Shown here one piece after another: positions 61,668-64,000 of a stretch of DNA of 64,000 bases. A program made the position numbers and the translations under genes. This stretch comes from Clostridium homopropionicum DSM 5847 (GTDB lineage: Bacteria; Bacillota; Clostridia; Clostridiales; Clostridiaceae), in contig NZ_LHUR01000018.1 in the NCBI RefSeq assembly GCF_001263795.1, positions 91,105 through 155,104 on the forward strand. The letters are read 5' to 3'. The notes under the pieces are model-generated. The model saw only the letters and a program-made list of their open reading frames with translations. It was not told where the DNA came from and made no database searches. How positions within the stretch are numbered: position 1 is the stretch's first letter; every line of letters begins with the position of its first letter.

Positions 61668-61719
61668 TATAATAGACATGTTTCATACATAAATTAAATT
61701 TTATGCATGAAACATGTCT
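61668..61719 (+). promoter_or_regulatory. TATAAT followed by a long inverted repeat
   Basis: TATAAT (61668-61673) is followed at once by arms agacatgtttcatacataaa and tttatgcatgaaacatgtct, near-perfect over about 20 bp (61674-61719). There is no good TTGACA upstream. The repeat would form the first bases of the message or serve as an operator. It lies about 100 bases before the capD-like gene. Confidence 0.6.
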
Positions 61720-61817
61720 TGTTAATTCATATTTATAAATAAAAAACATTGAATATTTCTATAAATGATGTAAAATAATTAAGGGCATATTCAATTACAA
61801 CTTAAGGATGTGGTAAT

Positions 61818-63656
61818 TTGAAAAGTAATAAAAAGTTTTTAATATACGATACTATTCTAGTTACATTTTTTTTGTATTTTGCTTTATTATTAAGATTCGA
61901 CTTTAAGATTCCTAGTGAATATATATTGTTTTTTAAATTTTCAATTATTCCGGTCATACTAATAACTATCTTTTGTAACAGATTATTTAATCTATATGAT
62001 TTTATATGGAAATATGCTTCAATAGGAGAATTGCTTTCAATAGTATACTCAGTTACCCTAACAAATATAATTTTTATTTTGTATAGTTATACAATTAACT
62101 ATTCATTACTAAAACTTATGCATTATAGATTTCCAGCTACTGTACATATAATATTCTGGGTTTTAAGTGTTGGTGCTTTAGGTGGAACTAGATTCTTGTA
62201 TAGAATTATGGAAAAAAATGAAAATAATTCTACCATGAATGAAAAAAAATCTAAACTTCTCATTGTTGGTGCTGGAGATGCAGGAGCTATGCTAATAAAA
62301 GAAGTAAAAAAGCATAATTCCCTAAATTATGATATTGTTGGTTTAGTAGATGATGATGAATATAAAGTTGGACATGTAATTAATAGTATAAAAATATTAG
62401 GTGGAAGAGAAGATATAGAAGATATATGCAAGAAATATAATGTTGAAGAAATATTCATTGCTTTACCTTCTGCACCATTTCAGGAAAGAAAAGATATTTA
62501 TAACATATGTAAAAAAACAGGATGTAAGCTTAAAACTCTTCCGGGAATATATGAAATAATTAATGGTGATGTTAATATTAGCCAATTGAGAGATGTTGAT
62601 ATTAATGATCTTCTTGGAAGGCCTCCAGTTAAATTAAACAATGAAAATATTAATGAATACATTTTAAATAAAGTAGTTATGGTTACTGGCGGAGGAGGTT
62701 CTATAGGTTCTGAACTTTGTAGACAAATAGTTAAGTTTAAGCCTAAGAAACTTATTATTTTAGATATATATGAAAATAATGCTTATGATCTTCAAATGGA
62801 GCTTAAGTATAAATATCCAGACTTAGATTTAGCTGTTGTAATTGCTTCAATAAGGGATTTTGAAAGATTAAAAGAAATTTTTGAGAAATATAGACCATAT
62901 GTAGTATTCCATGCTGCTGCACATAAACACGTTCCACTTATGGAGGATAATGCAGCAGAGGCAATAAAAAATAATATTATTGGTACCTATAATGTGGTAA
63001 AATGTAGCCATATGTATAATGTTAGAAGATTTGTTCAAATAAGCACTGATAAAGCTGTAAATCCGACAAATGTTATGGGAGCTACAAAAAGATTTTGTGA
63101 GAAAATTATTCAAGCCTTCGATAAAGGCAGTGAAACGGAATACGTAGCAGTTAGATTTGGGAATGTATTAGGCAGTAACGGGTCAGTTATTCCTCTTTTC
63201 AAAAAACAAATCATGCAAGGAGGTCCAATTACTGTTACTCATCCAGAAATAAATAGATTTTTTATGACTATTCCTGAAGCAGCACAATTAGTTATTCAAG
63301 CAGGAGCAATGGCAAAAGGTGGAGAAATATTTGTGCTTGATATGGGAGAGCCAGTTAAAATTGTAGATTTAGCAAGAGACTTAATAAGATTATCCGGTTT
63401 AAAACCAGATGTAGATATAAAAATAGAATATAGTGGCCTTAGACCTGGTGAAAAGTTATACGAAGAATTATTAATGGATGAAGTTGCACTTACTTCTACA
63501 GAGCATGAGAAAATTTTTGTAGAAAAGCCTATGGGATTTGATATTGATTATGTAGAAAAATCAATTGAAGAATTTAAAAATGTTATTGAAAAGGATAGAG
63601 AAAATATTATAGAGCTATTAGAGGAAAAAGTTCCTACTTATAAAAGAAAACAATAA
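61818..63656 (+). CDS. Membrane UDP-GlcNAc 4,6-dehydratase, CapD/WbpM/PglF type
   Basis: The 612-aa protein has four N-terminal membrane segments (about 8-115), a CoA-binding-like Rossmann domain (LLIVGAGDAGAMLIKEV) and a C-terminal SDR with VMVTGGGGSIGSELCRQIV, AAAHKHVPLMED and STDKAVNPTNVMGATK, where Met replaces the usual Tyr, as in WbpM. It ends GLRPGEKLYEELL. It makes UDP-2-acetamido-2,6-dideoxy-4-keto-D-glucose for capsule or glycan synthesis. The start is TTG after AAGGATGTGG. It opens a second sugar locus. Confidence 0.92.
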   Translation: MKSNKKFLIYDTILVTFFLYFALLLRFDFKIPSEYILFFKFSIIPVILITIFCNRLFNLYDFIWKYASIGELLSIVYSVTLTNIIFILYSYTINYSLLKLMHYRFPATVHIIFWVLSVGALGGTRFLYRIMEKNENNSTMNEKKSKLLIVGAGDAGAMLIKEVKKHNSLNYDIVGLVDDDEYKVGHVINSIKILGGREDIEDICKKYNVEEIFIALPSAPFQERKDIYNICKKTGCKLKTLPGIYEIINGDVNISQLRDVDINDLLGRPPVKLNNENINEYILNKVVMVTGGGGSIGSELCRQIVKFKPKKLIILDIYENNAYDLQMELKYKYPDLDLAVVIASIRDFERLKEIFEKYRPYVVFHAAAHKHVPLMEDNAAEAIKNNIIGTYNVVKCSHMYNVRRFVQISTDKAVNPTNVMGATKRFCEKIIQAFDKGSETEYVAVRFGNVLGSNGSVIPLFKKQIMQGGPITVTHPEINRFFMTIPEAAQLVIQAGAMAKGGEIFVLDMGEPVKIVDLARDLIRLSGLKPDVDIKIEYSGLRPGEKLYEELLMDEVALTSTEHEKIFVEKPMGFDIDYVEKSIEEFKNVIEKDRENIIELLEEKVPTYKRKQ

Positions 63657-63684
63657 ATTATTTTACTATTTGGGAGGAAAAATA

Positions 63685-64000
63685 ATGTCAATATTAAAGG
63701 ATGAACTTTTATCAAAACTTAAAAACAGAACTGCAAAGCTAGGAGTTGTTGGGCTAGGTTATGTAGGATTGCCCCTAGCTGTAGAAAAAGCAAGAGCAGG
63801 ATATGCTGTAATAGGCTTTGATGTTCAAGAAAAAAAGGTAAACTTGGTAAATGAAGGACATAACTATATTGGGGATATTTTAGATGAGGATTTAGAAAAT
63901 TTAGTTAAAGAAGGTAAAATAAAAGCTACTACTAATTTCTCTTTTGTTAAAGATGTGGATGCAGTAGCTATTGCAGTTCCAACACCACTTGATAAATTTG
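63685..64000 (+). CDS. Nucleotide-sugar (UDP-sugar) 6-dehydrogenase, truncated by window end
   Basis: The visible 105 residues read KLGVVGLGYVGLPLAVEKAR, then AVIGFDVQEKKVNLVNEGHN and DAVAIAVPTPLDKF. This is the NAD-binding domain of the UDP-Glc/UDP-ManNAc/UDP-GlcNAc dehydrogenase family. GYVGLPLA and VPTPLDK resemble WbpA/WecC-type enzymes that make hexosaminuronic acids. The rest lies beyond the window. It follows the capD-like gene by 28 bases with a GGGAGG site. Confidence 0.88.
   Translation, partial: MSILKDELLSKLKNRTAKLGVVGLGYVGLPLAVEKARAGYAVIGFDVQEKKVNLVNEGHNYIGDILDEDLENLVKEGKIKATTNFSFVKDVDAVAIAVPTPLDKF

Overview
The window looks like a chromosome segment of a spore-forming low-GC Firmicute, most likely Clostridium sensu stricto. 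The DNA is strongly AT-rich. Ribosome binding sites are strong (AGGAGG or AGGGGGA type) with frequent GTG/TTG starts. There are many sporulation genes (SASP, PdaB-like, YtxC, collagen-like exosporium protein), T-box leaders on thrS and pheST, and the acetylase branch of lysine synthesis. I see no integrase, transposase, rRNA or CRISPR array.

Left part (1-10.5 kb): a YVTN-type propeller protein, a DUF4364 regulator, a PdaB-like deacetylase, an SSB-like double OB-fold protein, and the diaminopimelate/lysine genes (dapH, a PatA-like aminotransferase, and an asd-dapA-dapB operon). A small SASP, a methyltransferase and Hsp33 follow. From 10.9 to 17.2 kb lies a complete oligopeptide ABC importer (oppABCDF). 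Its OppA has no ordinary start codon, and both OppA and OppC carry extra extracytoplasmic segments. A six-tRNA cluster (Val, Asp, Phe, Gly, Cys, Cys) sits at 17.5-18.1 kb.

The 18-31 kb part is housekeeping: ytxC, T-box-thrS, an L20-type leader with infC-rpmI-rplT, a Trk/Ktr potassium system, a SpoU methyltransferase, T-box-pheST and zapA. From about 30.9 to 49.9 kb the character changes. This stretch reads as a spore-surface island: two very AT-rich propeller/coiled-coil proteins, several small secreted-like beta proteins, and a BclA-like collagen protein. It also holds four glycosyltransferase genes, three enzymes that fit a UDP-2-acetamido-2,6-dideoxy-L-hexose pathway, an FkbM methyltransferase, and a cysteine-desulfurase/DUF3343 pair. 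Sequences matching the sigma-K consensus (AC-N16/17-CATANNNTA) precede at least four transcription units of the island and the nearby Cu/Zn superoxide dismutase gene. This suggests late mother-cell expression and a coat or exosporium location.

The right part returns to conserved genes: exoA, sodC, a U32 peptidase, mutS2, a DUF523 protein, an FMN-dependent alpha-hydroxy-acid oxidase, Ctc/L25, a phosphohexomutase and a TPR protein. It ends with the start of a second polysaccharide locus (a CapD/WbpM-like membrane dehydratase and a truncated UDP-sugar dehydrogenase). Two copies of a roughly 100-bp palindromic dispersed repeat lie at 18-104 and 57839-57938. All family assignments come from reading the translated sequences; no database search was run.
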